Part shown: positions 43,318 through 52,300 of the stretch, one piece after another | Position numbering within the stretch: the stretch's first letter is position 1 | Layout of the letters: each line of letters starts with the position of its first letter | Assembly: GCF_030732095.1 (NCBI RefSeq) | Contig: NZ_JAVAMQ010000020.1 | Coordinates: 1-55,207 of the forward strand | Direction of reading: 5' to 3' | DNA length: 55,207 bases | Source of the DNA: Paracoccus spongiarum | Lineage (GTDB): Bacteria > Pseudomonadota > Alphaproteobacteria > Rhodobacterales > Rhodobacteraceae | Notes under the pieces: generated by a model | Databases searched by the model: none | Told to the model about the DNA's origin: nothing | What the model saw: only the letters and a program-made list of their open reading frames with translations | Made by a program: the position numbers and the translations under genes

Positions 43318-44010
43318 TCAAACTGTTTTGTTGCCGATCTGTTCGCTGCCCGTCGGACGTGCCCACGGCTGCCGTTTCGGCATCATCTCCGTCACGTCGA
43401 TGCTCCGCAGCATGCTGCCGTCGCGCAACCCATTCCGCACCCAGTCCATCGCAAGCCACCATTGGTCGTAGTGACGGCGCGCGGCCGCGATCTGGTCCGG
43501 ATGCGGCGAGAAGGTGACCGGGCAGACTCGCAACTCGACCGTCCGCCATTTGCCGCGTGACAGCACGCGGGCCGAGCCGACCGCGACGGTGATCGCGCGT
43601 TCGCCATGCTGGTTACGCTTCATCTCGACCGGTACGCAACGCGGCACGGCGCCGGGCATCCAGTCGGGCGTCATCCCGGCCCGGGCCAGCTCGGCGACGC
43701 GGATAGCCATGCGCAACCCGCCAAGCGAGGTTGGCAGGCCTGCGACGCAGGCGGCGATGACCTCGGCATCCTCGTGGGTGGAACTGTCCGGCTTGTACCG
43801 ACCGCCATCGATGCGGCAGCCCAGCGCGGCGCGTTGCATCAGCACATATTCGAGGCCGAAGCCCGGACCTTCGCCGCGTTCGGGGTCGGCCGGTTCCGGC
43901 AGCTCCAGCCGGGCCTTCTCGGTGCGAAAGGCCCATTCCAGCACCTGCTGGACGCCCAGCTTGCTCTTGGTTCGGGCGCTGCTGCTTGGGAAGCGGGAAT
44001 GGATGCTCAT
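43318..44010 (-). CDS. Hypothetical phage early protein
   Basis: 230 residues, no recognised domain. Contains TKSKLGVQQVLEWAFRTEKARLELP at the N-terminus and PHPDQIAAARRHYDQWWLAMDWVRNGLRDGSMLRSIDVTEMMP near the end. It overlaps the replication gene by 4 nt, so it is translated with it and probably serves replication or early control. Confidence 0.7.
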   Translation of the reverse strand: MSIHSRFPSSSARTKSKLGVQQVLEWAFRTEKARLELPEPADPERGEGPGFGLEYVLMQRAALGCRIDGGRYKPDSSTHEDAEVIAACVAGLPTSLGGLRMAIRVAELARAGMTPDWMPGAVPRCVPVEMKRNQHGERAITVAVGSARVLSRGKWRTVELRVCPVTFSPHPDQIAAARRHYDQWWLAMDWVRNGLRDGSMLRSIDVTEMMPKRQPWARPTGSEQIGNKTV

Positions 44011-45017
44011 GCTACGCCCCGTTCTCGCAGCCGTTCGGCCGTTACCAGCCCTCGCTCCAGCATGGCATTGCGCACGGTGTTCGATATGGCGTTGGAAGGC
44101 AGGTAGCCATCCCCGTTCACCAGCCCGGCGTAGAAATCCGCAATCTCGTCCATGCTGGCGCGTGGCGCGTCGGCGGGTTTGCTACCGCGCTTGCGGCGCT
44201 TGTCGCCCTCAGTGGGTGTCTTGACCTCGGCGCTCCGTGCTGCCCGTTCCATGGCCCTGTCCAGCGCCCTCGGACCGTCCGGCGGGTTCGGGTGGGTGCT
44301 GCGGCTGTCCCGGGCCACGGCGATGATCCGCTCTTCGGTCAGGCCGAGATCGGTAATCCAGCGACGGACATGTTCGCGAGGTGGCCAGCCCTGCCACCAG
44401 CCGGGAAGGCCGGCATCGGTGTCCAGACCGAGGGCGTCGAGCAGCTTCCCGAAAAACTCCTCAAATCGATCATCGCGCGCTCGCGCGCCCTCCTCCTCCT
44501 TTACTGGTTCCCTTAATGGTTCTCTTACAGGGTTAGTGTCCGGATTCCGGACACGGAAATCGCCATTTTCCGGACACGGCTTTGCCCGAAATCCGGACAC
44601 GGCTCCGTGTCCAGTTTCCGGACACGGGTTGACGGTATCCGGCGACGTTGGACGACATTCGCCGTCAGGATGATCGTCTGAAAACCCGGGAAAATCGCCA
44701 TGTCCGAATTCCGGAGACGGCTCGGATTCGGGGTCGTCGAACCCGTCCTCGAAGCCGAGAATGTAGCGGGTCGGCTGCTGGCGTTTTGTCACCGGATCGA
44801 CGCTGGCGCAGCGGCGGATCAGTCCGGCCAGTTCCAGTTTCTTGAGATGGTCGTTCAGGGCCGAGCGGCTGATCTCGCAATCCGCCGCCAGCCGCGCCTG
44901 CGTCGGAAAGCAGCCGAAATCCGGATTGTGGCGGTCGCAGAGATGCCAGAGCACGATCTTGGTGGCAGGCTTCAACCCGCGCTGCAGGATCGCCCAGTTG
45001 GTCGCGAAATGGCTCAT
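44007..45017 (-). CDS. Helix-turn-helix phage replication initiator
   Basis: 336 residues. N-terminal winged helix about 15-85 (LKPATKIVLWHLCDRHNPDFGCFPTQARLAADCEISRSALNDHLKKLELAGLI), then a low-complexity middle (residues about 100-170) whose DNA holds origin-like repeats, and a C-terminal helical part. This is the layout of lambda O-type initiators: DNA-binding N-terminus, origin in the gene, partner-binding C-terminus. No primase or helicase is encoded nearby, so host replication proteins would be recruited. Confidence 0.85.
   Translation of the reverse strand: MSHFATNWAILQRGLKPATKIVLWHLCDRHNPDFGCFPTQARLAADCEISRSALNDHLKKLELAGLIRRCASVDPVTKRQQPTRYILGFEDGFDDPESEPSPEFGHGDFPGFSDDHPDGECRPTSPDTVNPCPETGHGAVSGFRAKPCPENGDFRVRNPDTNPVREPLREPVKEEEGARARDDRFEEFFGKLLDALGLDTDAGLPGWWQGWPPREHVRRWITDLGLTEERIIAVARDSRSTHPNPPDGPRALDRAMERAARSAEVKTPTEGDKRRKRGSKPADAPRASMDEIADFYAGLVNGDGYLPSNAISNTVRNAMLERGLVTAERLRERGVA
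44544..44627. other. Origin-like iterons inside the initiator gene
   Basis: Four direct copies of TCCGGACACGG with a preceding T/A-rich base pair or two (starts 44544, 44567, 44590, 44615; steps 23, 23, 25). A perfect inverted repeat GGACACGG-CT-CCGTGTCC lies at 44595-44612, and a degenerate fifth copy (TTCCGGAGACGG) at 44709-44720. Matches the lambda ori-in-O arrangement. Confidence 0.8.
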
Positions 45018-45412
45018 GCGCTGGCCCTCCGGCGCGGGTTCAGGGCCTGCACCCGGCTGGTGATGCCATGATCGGCCAATGCGCCCAGCGCGTCCTCAAC
45101 CGAGCGCACCAGCGCCCAGCCGAAGCCCTGAGGTTTCACCATGTCCCTAAAAGCCTTCTGCGCTGGGCTGACCCTGCCGGACGGACTTTTGACCTCCAGA
45201 AACAACACCTGACCGCCGGTCAGGACGATCAGATCGGCAAAGCCCGGAAACACACCCATGCCCGTCAGGATCGCCTGGCGTTGGCGTGCGGCCGTGCCGC
45301 CAGAACCCACTTCGTTGGCGGAGTGGTGGATGATGGCATCGCGGGGCAGGACGATCCGCAATGTGTGGACAATGGCGCGCTGGATATCGGCCTCGGGTGT
45401 ACGGCGGGTCAT
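45014..45412 (-). CDS. VRR-NUC nuclease
   Basis: 132 residues. PD-(D/E)xK-type core: PEADIQRAIVHTL (Glu), IHHSANE, GVFPGFADLIVLTGG (Asp) and LFLEVKSPSGRVSPAQ (Glu-Val-Lys). VRR-NUC domains cut branched DNA; in phages they commonly sit with replication genes, as here (4-nt overlaps with both neighbours). Confidence 0.92.
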   Translation of the reverse strand: MTRRTPEADIQRAIVHTLRIVLPRDAIIHHSANEVGSGGTAARQRQAILTGMGVFPGFADLIVLTGGQVLFLEVKSPSGRVSPAQKAFRDMVKPQGFGWALVRSVEDALGALADHGITSRVQALNPRRRASA

Positions 45413-45660
45413 GCGTCACCCCGGTTCGACACGGCGATCAGCAGTCCAGCCAGTGCCAAGGCCTCGCGGCGTTCCTGATCTTCGGGGCTGTGCGCGGCGA
45501 TGGCCCGGCAGGCGAGGACGATCAGGCTGTCCGGGTGGTGGACGAAATCGGCGACAATACCGCGCGCTTCCGCCAGACACTGGGCGCGCCAGCCAGCGGT
45601 GCTGGTGGTTTCGGTGACATCGCCGCGTTCGGTTTCGGAGATATGTGTCATGGCGTTCAT
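45409..45660 (-). CDS. Small hypothetical early protein
   Basis: 83 residues, helical, with QCLAEARGIVADFVHHPDSLIVLACRAIAAHSPEDQERREALALAGLLIAVSN. No family recognised. Coupled by 4-nt overlaps to the VRR-NUC and HTH genes; a start at 45651 is also possible. Confidence 0.7.
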   Translation of the reverse strand: MNAMTHISETERGDVTETTSTAGWRAQCLAEARGIVADFVHHPDSLIVLACRAIAAHSPEDQERREALALAGLLIAVSNRGDA

Positions 45661-45917
45661 TTCCGCCCCCGCACCTTGCCGGGTTTCGCCTCAGTGACAC
45701 GTGGCATCTCCTGCGACTGCAGCCAGTCCTGCACCACGCTCATCCGGTAAAAGATCTTGCGACCGGCGCGGACGCAGGCCGGACCTTGCCGGCGCCGCTC
45801 CCAGCGCCCCAGTGTATCGACCGTCAGACCTAGTTCCTGGGCCAGATCGTAGCGGCTGATCCAGCCGCGCAGCAGGCGCGGTTCTATCGCCGGTTCTGCA
45901 CTCATGGGTTGTGTCAT
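45657..45917 (-). CDS. Excisionase-like HTH protein
   Basis: 86 residues. ISRYDLAQELGLTVDTLGRWERRRQGPACVRAGRKIFYRMSVVQDWLQSQ is a MerR/Xis-type winged helix (HTH_17-like). Start at 45917 follows GGAGG. First gene of the leftward early run (this, hypothetical, VRR-NUC, initiator, hypothetical). The shared 23-bp motif lies 70 nt upstream and a LexA box further up. Could direct excision and/or control the early promoter. Confidence 0.82.
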   Translation of the reverse strand: MTQPMSAEPAIEPRLLRGWISRYDLAQELGLTVDTLGRWERRRQGPACVRAGRKIFYRMSVVQDWLQSQEMPRVTEAKPGKVRGRK

Positions 45918-45986
45918 GCTCTTGCCTCCATCTTGCATCGCCCTGACCGGGCGACTGATGGGGAGAAGAACAATCACAGAAAAAGC

Positions 45987-46009
45987 ACCGGCAGGGAGGC
46001 GGAAGGTGG
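45987..46009. promoter_or_regulatory. Conserved upstream motif, copy 2
   Basis: ACCGGCAGGG then AGGCGGAAGGTGG, identical to copy 3 (48385-48407). It lies 70 nt upstream of the excisionase-like start codon. Confidence 0.65.
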
Positions 46010-46181
46010 CGTAATTCCCCCGGACTTATGCCACCCCATGTTTTGCTGGGTTTGCGGCGGTTCACGGCCAATCAGCGTGATTCGGTGCCGGGTCTGAATG
46101 CCGTCGAAAGCCGTCGAAACTACAACCGGCGGAATTGATTATGCCGGTTGCCGCTAACAAGATCAGCACTTGCAGGCGGCG

Positions 46182-46196
46182 GAACATGTCAAGAAC
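46182..46196. promoter_or_regulatory. LexA/SOS box overlapping a -35-like element
   Basis: GAACATGTCAAGAAC, GTTC-N7-GTTC on the leftward strand. The 7-nt spacer and arm include TTGACA, a consensus -35, so LexA binding would cover a leftward promoter; a matching -10 is not obvious. Confidence 0.85.
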
Positions 46197-46206
46197 AAAG
46201 ACTCGC

Positions 46207-46215
46207 TTATCCACA
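46207..46215 (+). promoter_or_regulatory. DnaA box
   Basis: TTATCCACA, a perfect high-affinity DnaA box, 10 nt to the right of the LexA box. A single 9-mer can occur by chance in a window this size. Confidence 0.55.
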
Positions 46216-46409
46216 GTCAAATCGGCTGGACAAGTCGCGCCCTGGTGGTGAACAAAGCGGCCCAATCACGCCGGATGCGGTCGAGTGACGCGAGCCTTCT
46301 CAGGGCCTGCGATCAGGAGAGATGTGTCTGCGCGTAGGTTGGATGAGACAGGCGCTTGGCTTGGGGGAAGGGTGGTCAGCGCCGACGGATAAAGGGAGAT
46401 GAGACAGAT

Positions 46410-46991
46410 ATGCCATTGCCGCAACGCGCATTTTACACGGTCCAGGAGGCCGCGCTTCGATTGGATTGTACATTGGGCGGGCTCGCCGGCTGGGCCGCGA
46501 CCGGACGGCTGGAGATTGTGACAGCGATCCCGCCGGTGATTCAGGGCGGCCACGTCTATGCTGGCTTCGTCGCCGTGCCGGTGTCGGATATCATGTATCT
46601 GTTCTGGGGCGGATCGGAAGTGGCGACCCTGCGGCGGTTTCGCCCAATCGAGGCCGAGGATTGGGTGCTGATCGAAAGCAATGCAGATTTCGTTGAGGTT
46701 TGCCTTTCTCGTCTGATGATTGCAGCTGAGGAGATGCAGCGCTTCGAGGCGACGAACGGGTTGACGCGACGTGTCAATAGCGGCGCCCCGTCACGCCACG
46801 ACTGGGAAGGGGTTATGGCTTACCTGATCCGCCGCGTTCATGTTGAAGGTGTGCCTGCGACGCAGGGTGAGTGGATCGCCATCGCACAGGACTGGTTCGC
46901 ACAGAATTCGGAGGGTGGCGAGATTCCCGATGAAAGCACCATTCGGCGCAAGCTCGGGCCCATTTGGAAGGAGCTGCAAGAGACGGTTTAG
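46410..46991 (+). CDS. Conserved integrase-neighbour protein
   Basis: 193 residues. The N-terminus FYTVQEAALRLDCTLGGLAGWAATGRLEIV resembles a MerR/Xis-type helix-turn-helix; the rest is unfamiliar, ending with DWFAQNSEGGEIPDESTIRRKL. The same C-terminus is seen at 1-172 beside the other integrase. It converges on the integrase gene with 56 nt between stops. Divergent from the early operon across the control region, so it may be a regulator or directionality factor. Start at 46410; a longer start at 46356 is less likely. Confidence 0.78.
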   Translation: MPLPQRAFYTVQEAALRLDCTLGGLAGWAATGRLEIVTAIPPVIQGGHVYAGFVAVPVSDIMYLFWGGSEVATLRRFRPIEAEDWVLIESNADFVEVCLSRLMIAAEEMQRFEATNGLTRRVNSGAPSRHDWEGVMAYLIRRVHVEGVPATQGEWIAIAQDWFAQNSEGGEIPDESTIRRKLGPIWKELQETV

Positions 46992-47047
46992 GGCGGCGCT
47001 TGATTGCAGCCTCGCCGCCCTATCGCCCAGCGCTCTGTTAGGGACGA

Positions 47048-48310
47048 TCAGGCGCTTCTGCGCGCCTGCTCCTCAACATCATGCACCAGCACCGGCTTCG
47101 GCCGGAAGGCGCTGGCCACGGCATCGACCCCCGCGCGCAGCGGCGAATCCATCAGATGCGCATAGCGTGCCGTGGTCTGAGTCTGGCTGTGACCCAGCAG
47201 CTTGCCGATCATTTCCAGCGATGCGCCGCCGCTGACCAGCAGCGAGGCGAAGGTGTGGCGCAGGTCGTGGATGCGGACATCCTCGATCCCGACCTGCTTC
47301 TGGATCTGATGCCAGAAGCGACGGATTTCCTTCACCGGCTGGCCCGGCACGTCCCCCGGAAACAGGAAGGCGCAGCCGCGCGGTGCCAGCAGTTGTCGTT
47401 GTCCGACGATTGCGGCTGCCTCATCTGAGATCGGCAGGCGGTGAATCTTCCGCTGCTTGGTCATGCTGGCGGGTTTCGACCAGCTGAGATGTTCCAGATT
47501 GAAATGCTCGAACCGCGCCTGCCGGACCTCGCCGACCCGCGCGCCCGTCAGCATGCAGAGCCGGATGATATCCGCAGCGCGCCGGTCCTCGGCCGCGTCC
47601 AGCGCTGCCGCCAGTTTCCGGATTTCCTCCTGCGACAGAAACCGCTCGCGCGGGTTCTCGATGCGGCGCCGAAATCCCGAGGCCGGATTGTCCTCGCGCC
47701 AGCCCCAGCCCTGCGCATAGGTGAACATCTTGCGCAGCACCTCACCAACACGGTTAGCGCGGACGGGAGTTGGTTTCGACCCCTGCAGCTTGCGAGCCCG
47801 GTTGTTGGGTTTGACCTTGTGCGGCCGGGACCGGCCCTCGGCGATGCGGCTCAGCAGCTTTTCAACGTCATAGGGCGTGATCTCGGTGACAAGCCGGTTG
47901 TTCCAGTCCGGTCCGACCAGCTTGGTCAGCATGGAGCGCTGATCCGAGGCATTAGTCTTCGCCAGATTGGGAAGATGCACCTCGGCATAGCGCTCGACCA
48001 GATCCCTGAACCGGGGCGCGTCCCGCCCGTCCTCCTTTGCACCCAGCGGATCGCCCCCTGCATCGATGTCGCGCCGCAGCTCCTTGGCCCGCTCCCGCGC
48101 TGCCGTCGTCGACCATTCCGGCCAGCGCCCCAGCGTCATCCGCCGCTGCCGCCCGGCATGGCGGTAGTCCAGCGTGAAGGCCCTGTTGCCGGAGCGGTAG
48201 ATGCAGATCGCAAAGCCCCGCACCTCGCTGTCGAAAATCTGGTAGTCCCGCCCCGGTTCCGGCGCTGCCTCCCGCACCGATTTCTCGTTCAACCTCAATC
48301 GCTTCACCAT
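47048..48310 (-). CDS. int: Tyrosine recombinase/integrase of element 2
   Basis: 420 residues, alike to the integrase at 176-1447 throughout. DUF4102-like arm-binding domain (YRHAGRQRRMTLGRWPEWS), core-binding domain, catalytic R (TGARVGEVR), HDLRHTFAS and LGHSQTQTTARYAHL with nucleophilic Tyr. AGGAGG precedes the chosen start. It is 6.4 kb away from the attachment site, with two cargo genes in between, as in element 1. Motif copy 3 is 75 nt upstream. Confidence 0.96.
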   Translation of the reverse strand: MVKRLRLNEKSVREAAPEPGRDYQIFDSEVRGFAICIYRSGNRAFTLDYRHAGRQRRMTLGRWPEWSTTAARERAKELRRDIDAGGDPLGAKEDGRDAPRFRDLVERYAEVHLPNLAKTNASDQRSMLTKLVGPDWNNRLVTEITPYDVEKLLSRIAEGRSRPHKVKPNNRARKLQGSKPTPVRANRVGEVLRKMFTYAQGWGWREDNPASGFRRRIENPRERFLSQEEIRKLAAALDAAEDRRAADIIRLCMLTGARVGEVRQARFEHFNLEHLSWSKPASMTKQRKIHRLPISDEAAAIVGQRQLLAPRGCAFLFPGDVPGQPVKEIRRFWHQIQKQVGIEDVRIHDLRHTFASLLVSGGASLEMIGKLLGHSQTQTTARYAHLMDSPLRAGVDAVASAFRPKPVLVHDVEEQARRSA

Positions 48311-48384
48311 GCCCAGCGCCTCCTTCTTGCATCCCACATGAGGCTCAGCCTCGCGCGCATGGCAAGTCATACATCGGCCATCAG

Positions 48385-48407
48385 ACCGGCAGGGAGGCGG
48401 AAGGTGG
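48385..48407. promoter_or_regulatory. Conserved upstream motif, copy 3
   Basis: Identical to 45987-46009; followed by a second GGCAGGAGGCG-like partial copy at about 48416. 75 nt upstream of the integrase start. Confidence 0.65.
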
Positions 48408-48456
48408 CGGAAGTCGGCAGGAGGCGTGCCGGTGGCAGCCGTGATCACAAAACAGA

Positions 48457-49215
48457 TTACCATACAAAACTGACAACAGACTCGTCATGGCAAGGAAACT
48501 TTGTTGTCAGCTCAAAATCATGCAGACTGGCGACACGCCACTCGACAGGGCGCCCACCGTAGTAGGTTCGAAAATTGATTTTCGATGGCTCGGTTCTAGG
48601 CATCTGTTGAAAGGCACCGCCCTCAGAATAAAGCTCGATCCTGTCGCCTACGGCGATGACAGTGCCATAGAACCGCCACATGGTATCGGGGGAATTTCGG
48701 CGACGGTAGGCGATGTGGACGGCTCGGGGGAAGCTGTTCGTCGGCGCGAGGAAACGTGCCGAAACCTGAACGTAATCGCTAGTGCGCCAATTGTCACCAT
48801 TGTCGAACTCCGCACCGAACCAATCGCGGCCAAAGCAGCGGAGCGCCATGTCGTCGGCAGGCCAGCGCGGGCCAGGCCTATAGAGCCGGTACAATGGGCT
48901 GAACACACCTGCGGCGGCCAATCCTCGTTGGAGATATACGCGTATCTTGGCGAAGTTGGAGAAATAGCCATTGCGATGATAGTCGAAGAGCGCCAAGGGG
49001 TCTACATTGAGGAGAGCGCACAGAGCGACTACCTCCTCGCCCCGCGACGGCAAGCCATCCTTAAGCCAGCGATAGATCGTGGATCTTTGTCTTGGCGAAG
49101 GGAACCCGGATGAAGTTTCGGCTAGGTGCTCCCAAGCACTGACTAAGTCGTCGATGTCGCCGTGAAGGTGCTCAATTAGGGACTGGGTCAGTGCCGGACG
49201 AAGGTAGATGGGCAT
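48457..49215 (-). CDS. HTH-containing protein of unknown function
   Basis: 252 residues. Residues 1-75 look like an XRE/Cro-type helix-turn-helix (RQRSTIYRWLKDGLPSRGEEVVALCALLNVDPLALFDY). The remaining part is beta-rich with many aromatic residues (RLYRPGPRWPADDMALRCFGRDWFGAEF). It lies between the integrase and, divergently, the RTX protein gene. It could regulate that gene or serve as the element's repressor; neither is shown. Lower GC than phage core genes. Confidence 0.72.
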   Translation of the reverse strand: MPIYLRPALTQSLIEHLHGDIDDLVSAWEHLAETSSGFPSPRQRSTIYRWLKDGLPSRGEEVVALCALLNVDPLALFDYHRNGYFSNFAKIRVYLQRGLAAAGVFSPLYRLYRPGPRWPADDMALRCFGRDWFGAEFDNGDNWRTSDYVQVSARFLAPTNSFPRAVHIAYRRRNSPDTMWRFYGTVIAVGDRIELYSEGGAFQQMPRTEPSKINFRTYYGGRPVEWRVASLHDFELTTKFPCHDESVVSFVW

Positions 49216-49307
49216 CGTTTCTCGTTTCGTAAGACTGTTTTGGGATGACTCACTCTCGCAATGAGCTAATCCTTACTCTAGTGCATATAGATTCGGTGAG
49301 GCAAAAA

Positions 49308-52300
49308 ATGGCAACGCTTAGCCCGCGTGATGTTGTTTTGGCAGCGGACTTTGCAAAGGCCGCGTACAGGGGTGAGAGTGACCTAAATTCGTGGTTGCGA
49401 TCATCTGGCTGGGCCGCGCTAACAAACTCCGAAGGCCAAACGCTGTTCTCAAACTCTTTTGAGCAATCCGCCTTGTTTAGCGATGCAAATGCACTGGCCG
49501 CAGTTCGCGATGGTACCCTAATTGTAGCATTCGAAGGAAGTGGCGATATCGCAAACCCGTCCAACTGGGACGACTGGGTATCAAACTTCGGGGGTGGCCT
49601 CGCGACGTGGGCACCGCTGTATTCAGCCTTCGGCGGCTTTTTCAGGGCAATAATCGAACACCTTCAGTCAAATCCTATAGAGCGCATTATCGTAACGGGC
49701 CACAGCCAGGGAGCTGCTATTGCAGAATGGTTCCTTGCTGAGTGGTCGTCCGATCCACGCGTTCTTGGCGTGACATTTGCTTCCCCTGGCACCGAAAGAA
49801 ACTTGAGTTCACTTGAGAATGGAAAGCTTATCCGAGTTGAGCACACAGGTGATATAGTTGTAGACGCAGCCGAACGCATAGCTGCCGGGTTTGGATGGTT
49901 TAGTACCGCTTTCCCTGATCCCGAAGGAGACCTGAAAGCTCAACGCCCCGAAGGAAATTTGGGCTTTGCTGAACACTCAATGGACCTTTATCACGATACT
50001 GCGATCAGGATATTTACCTCTGCGTTGGCTGACGAATTTATTCAGCGATATGAGACTATTCGTCCAATTTTTCTAGATGGCTCTACCAATAACTTTGTCA
50101 GTACCTCACCTTCAGATGCTATTTTTGGTGGGAGCAGCAATGAAGTAATTCGGGGTGACGGGGAGCAAGATCTGATCTCTGGAGGCGCCGGCAACGACGA
50201 TATTCGTGCTCTTGGCGGAAATGACAAGATTGATGGCGGCCCCGGTTTGGACGCTCTCTATGGGGGATCAGGAAGTGACACGCTTTTTGGCGGGGACGGA
50301 GTCGACCTCCTACGAGGAGAAGGAGGTGCAGATATACTATATGGCGGTGAAATGGGTGACCGTCTCTATGGGGATGAAGATGCCGACTACCTAAAAGGCG
50401 AAGGAGGCGCAGATAGAATCTGGGGCGGCAGTGGCAATGACCGAATATTTGGCGATGAAGCCAATGACACGCTGATCGGTGAAGCCGGCAACGATACCGT
50501 GGATGGAGGTTCCGGCGTCGATACGGCGGAATATGCGCGATCATTCCAAGGCTCCGGCGGAGCTTTCAACTATCAGCTCGTGTCTCTTAGTGGCGGTCGC
50601 TTTACCGTACGTGACCTTTCCAGCGGATCGGTTGAAGGAACAGATACGCTTGAGCGCATTGAGTATATAACCTTCGGTCGTGAGACTTTTACTGTAGCGG
50701 AGTGGTTTGAGCGCGCTGGAAGCAAAGCTCCTAGCGTCCCTACGCCAACGCAGGAAACGCCTTATGTCCCGACGAGTCCCATCCCCGATACGCCGAATGG
50801 CGTTTCGAATTCGCGACTTTCGGTAACGCCCGTAAATCGTGAGCTTACTGTGGGACAATCGGTTGCCCTAAGCGATCTTTTCCCCACGTCTTACTGGCGC
50901 GATAACGACGGCGCATACGATATCGTTCGTTTTTCGGTTCAAGACCGGACTGTGGGCGGTGGCTATCTGACGCATATGGGGCGCGCGGTGGCATCCAATC
51001 AAGTGCACGAAATGCCAGTTTCTGATTTGGCAAACTGGCGATTTGTTGCCGCTTCGGGTGCAGCGGCGGATCAGATCGGGTTCAATATCATTCAGGCTGA
51101 CGGTGATTTTAGCCCAAGGCTGACGACCGGCGCAGTGGTTACGACTGTGCAGCCTATTGTTGTAAATCCGTCCAACCCTGATCCAGTAGTTGTACCCGGA
51201 GCCGAGATAGCCAGGCTGGATCTTGATCGCAGAGAAGGAAGTTCCGCTACGGAAGGGGATCGAGCTCAGTTTGCGATTCAGCGTCGCGGAAGTCAGGATG
51301 GCGATATCGTCGTCGAATGGCGGATCGAGGGCATCGGCGATAACCCTGCCGACCGGCGCGATTTCCCAGCTATGTCCGGGACCGTAACACTCTACGATGG
51401 TCGGGGTGACCGCAACTTCAGTATTGGCGTGACACAAGATCAGGTTGACGAGCTTGATGAGCGGTTCCGGATCGAACTGCGTGTCGTCTCTGGCGACGCA
51501 GTGTTCGATGATGACGAAACGACGTTCACAATTATCGATGACGATGAACCTTTGGGCATTGATCCAAGCGTCGATGATCATGGAAACAGCTTTTCGACCG
51601 CCACGATCATCGGTGAAAATCAATGGGCGAGAGGTTTCATAGAGCAGCCGGGCGATCAGGATTACTTCCGGCTCGAACTTCTGGGCGGCGTCGGATACGA
51701 GTTCATCCTGATAAAGGATAATGATCTCTCGCTCATTGGTGGAGACCGAGATGCTGATTATCCAACCATCCCGCAGCCGATTACCGAGCTTTATGACGAA
51801 AGCGGTCATCTGATTGCGACGCTTCCGTCAACCAGCATCAGCAATAGATGGGCATTCGAATACGAGACACCAGAGGATGGCACCTACTACCTTCGTGTGC
51901 GCGAGAACGGCGACAACGACGTCGGTCAGTACTTTGTTAATGCTGACATTCGTGTGCCAGCAGATGATTTCGCCGCAGACATGTCGACTTCTGCCCTGTT
52001 AATCGGAGAGGGCCGGATCATCGGTAGCCACGAACGATCAGCAGATGTTGACTGGATCGCCGTCGAGGTGATCCAAGGCAAAACGTATCGCTTTTCTCTT
52101 ATCAGTGACAGTCGGCAGACCGTTAATGCTGACGGAAGCGGCGGATGGTACTTCTTTGGCTGGCCTGATGCTGGCTTCAGCCTGGTTAATTCAGCAGGAA
52201 ACGTGATTGCCTCAAGGACAACCGGTTATCCGACAAGCTCGAACCTAATTGAATTCGAAGCAACTCATACCGGTCGCCTCTATATCGAAGTCGATGCCTC

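Larger units (their letters stand above)
45918..46409. promoter_or_regulatory. Early control region between xis-like and integrase-neighbour genes
   Basis: 492 bases of divergent control DNA: conserved motif 45987-46009; direct repeats GCCGTCGAAA near 46099-46118; inverted repeat CAACCGGC/GCCGGTTG (46123-46150); LexA box 46182-46196; DnaA box 46207-46215. No gene seen. This is the likely genetic switch of the prophage. Confidence 0.7.

Noticed and set aside
48457..49215. Calling this HTH protein the phage repressor
   Set aside because: It lacks any recognisable repressor dimerisation or cleavage domain, is on the far side of the integrase from the early promoters, and is paired divergently with the RTX gene, so cargo regulation is at least as likely.
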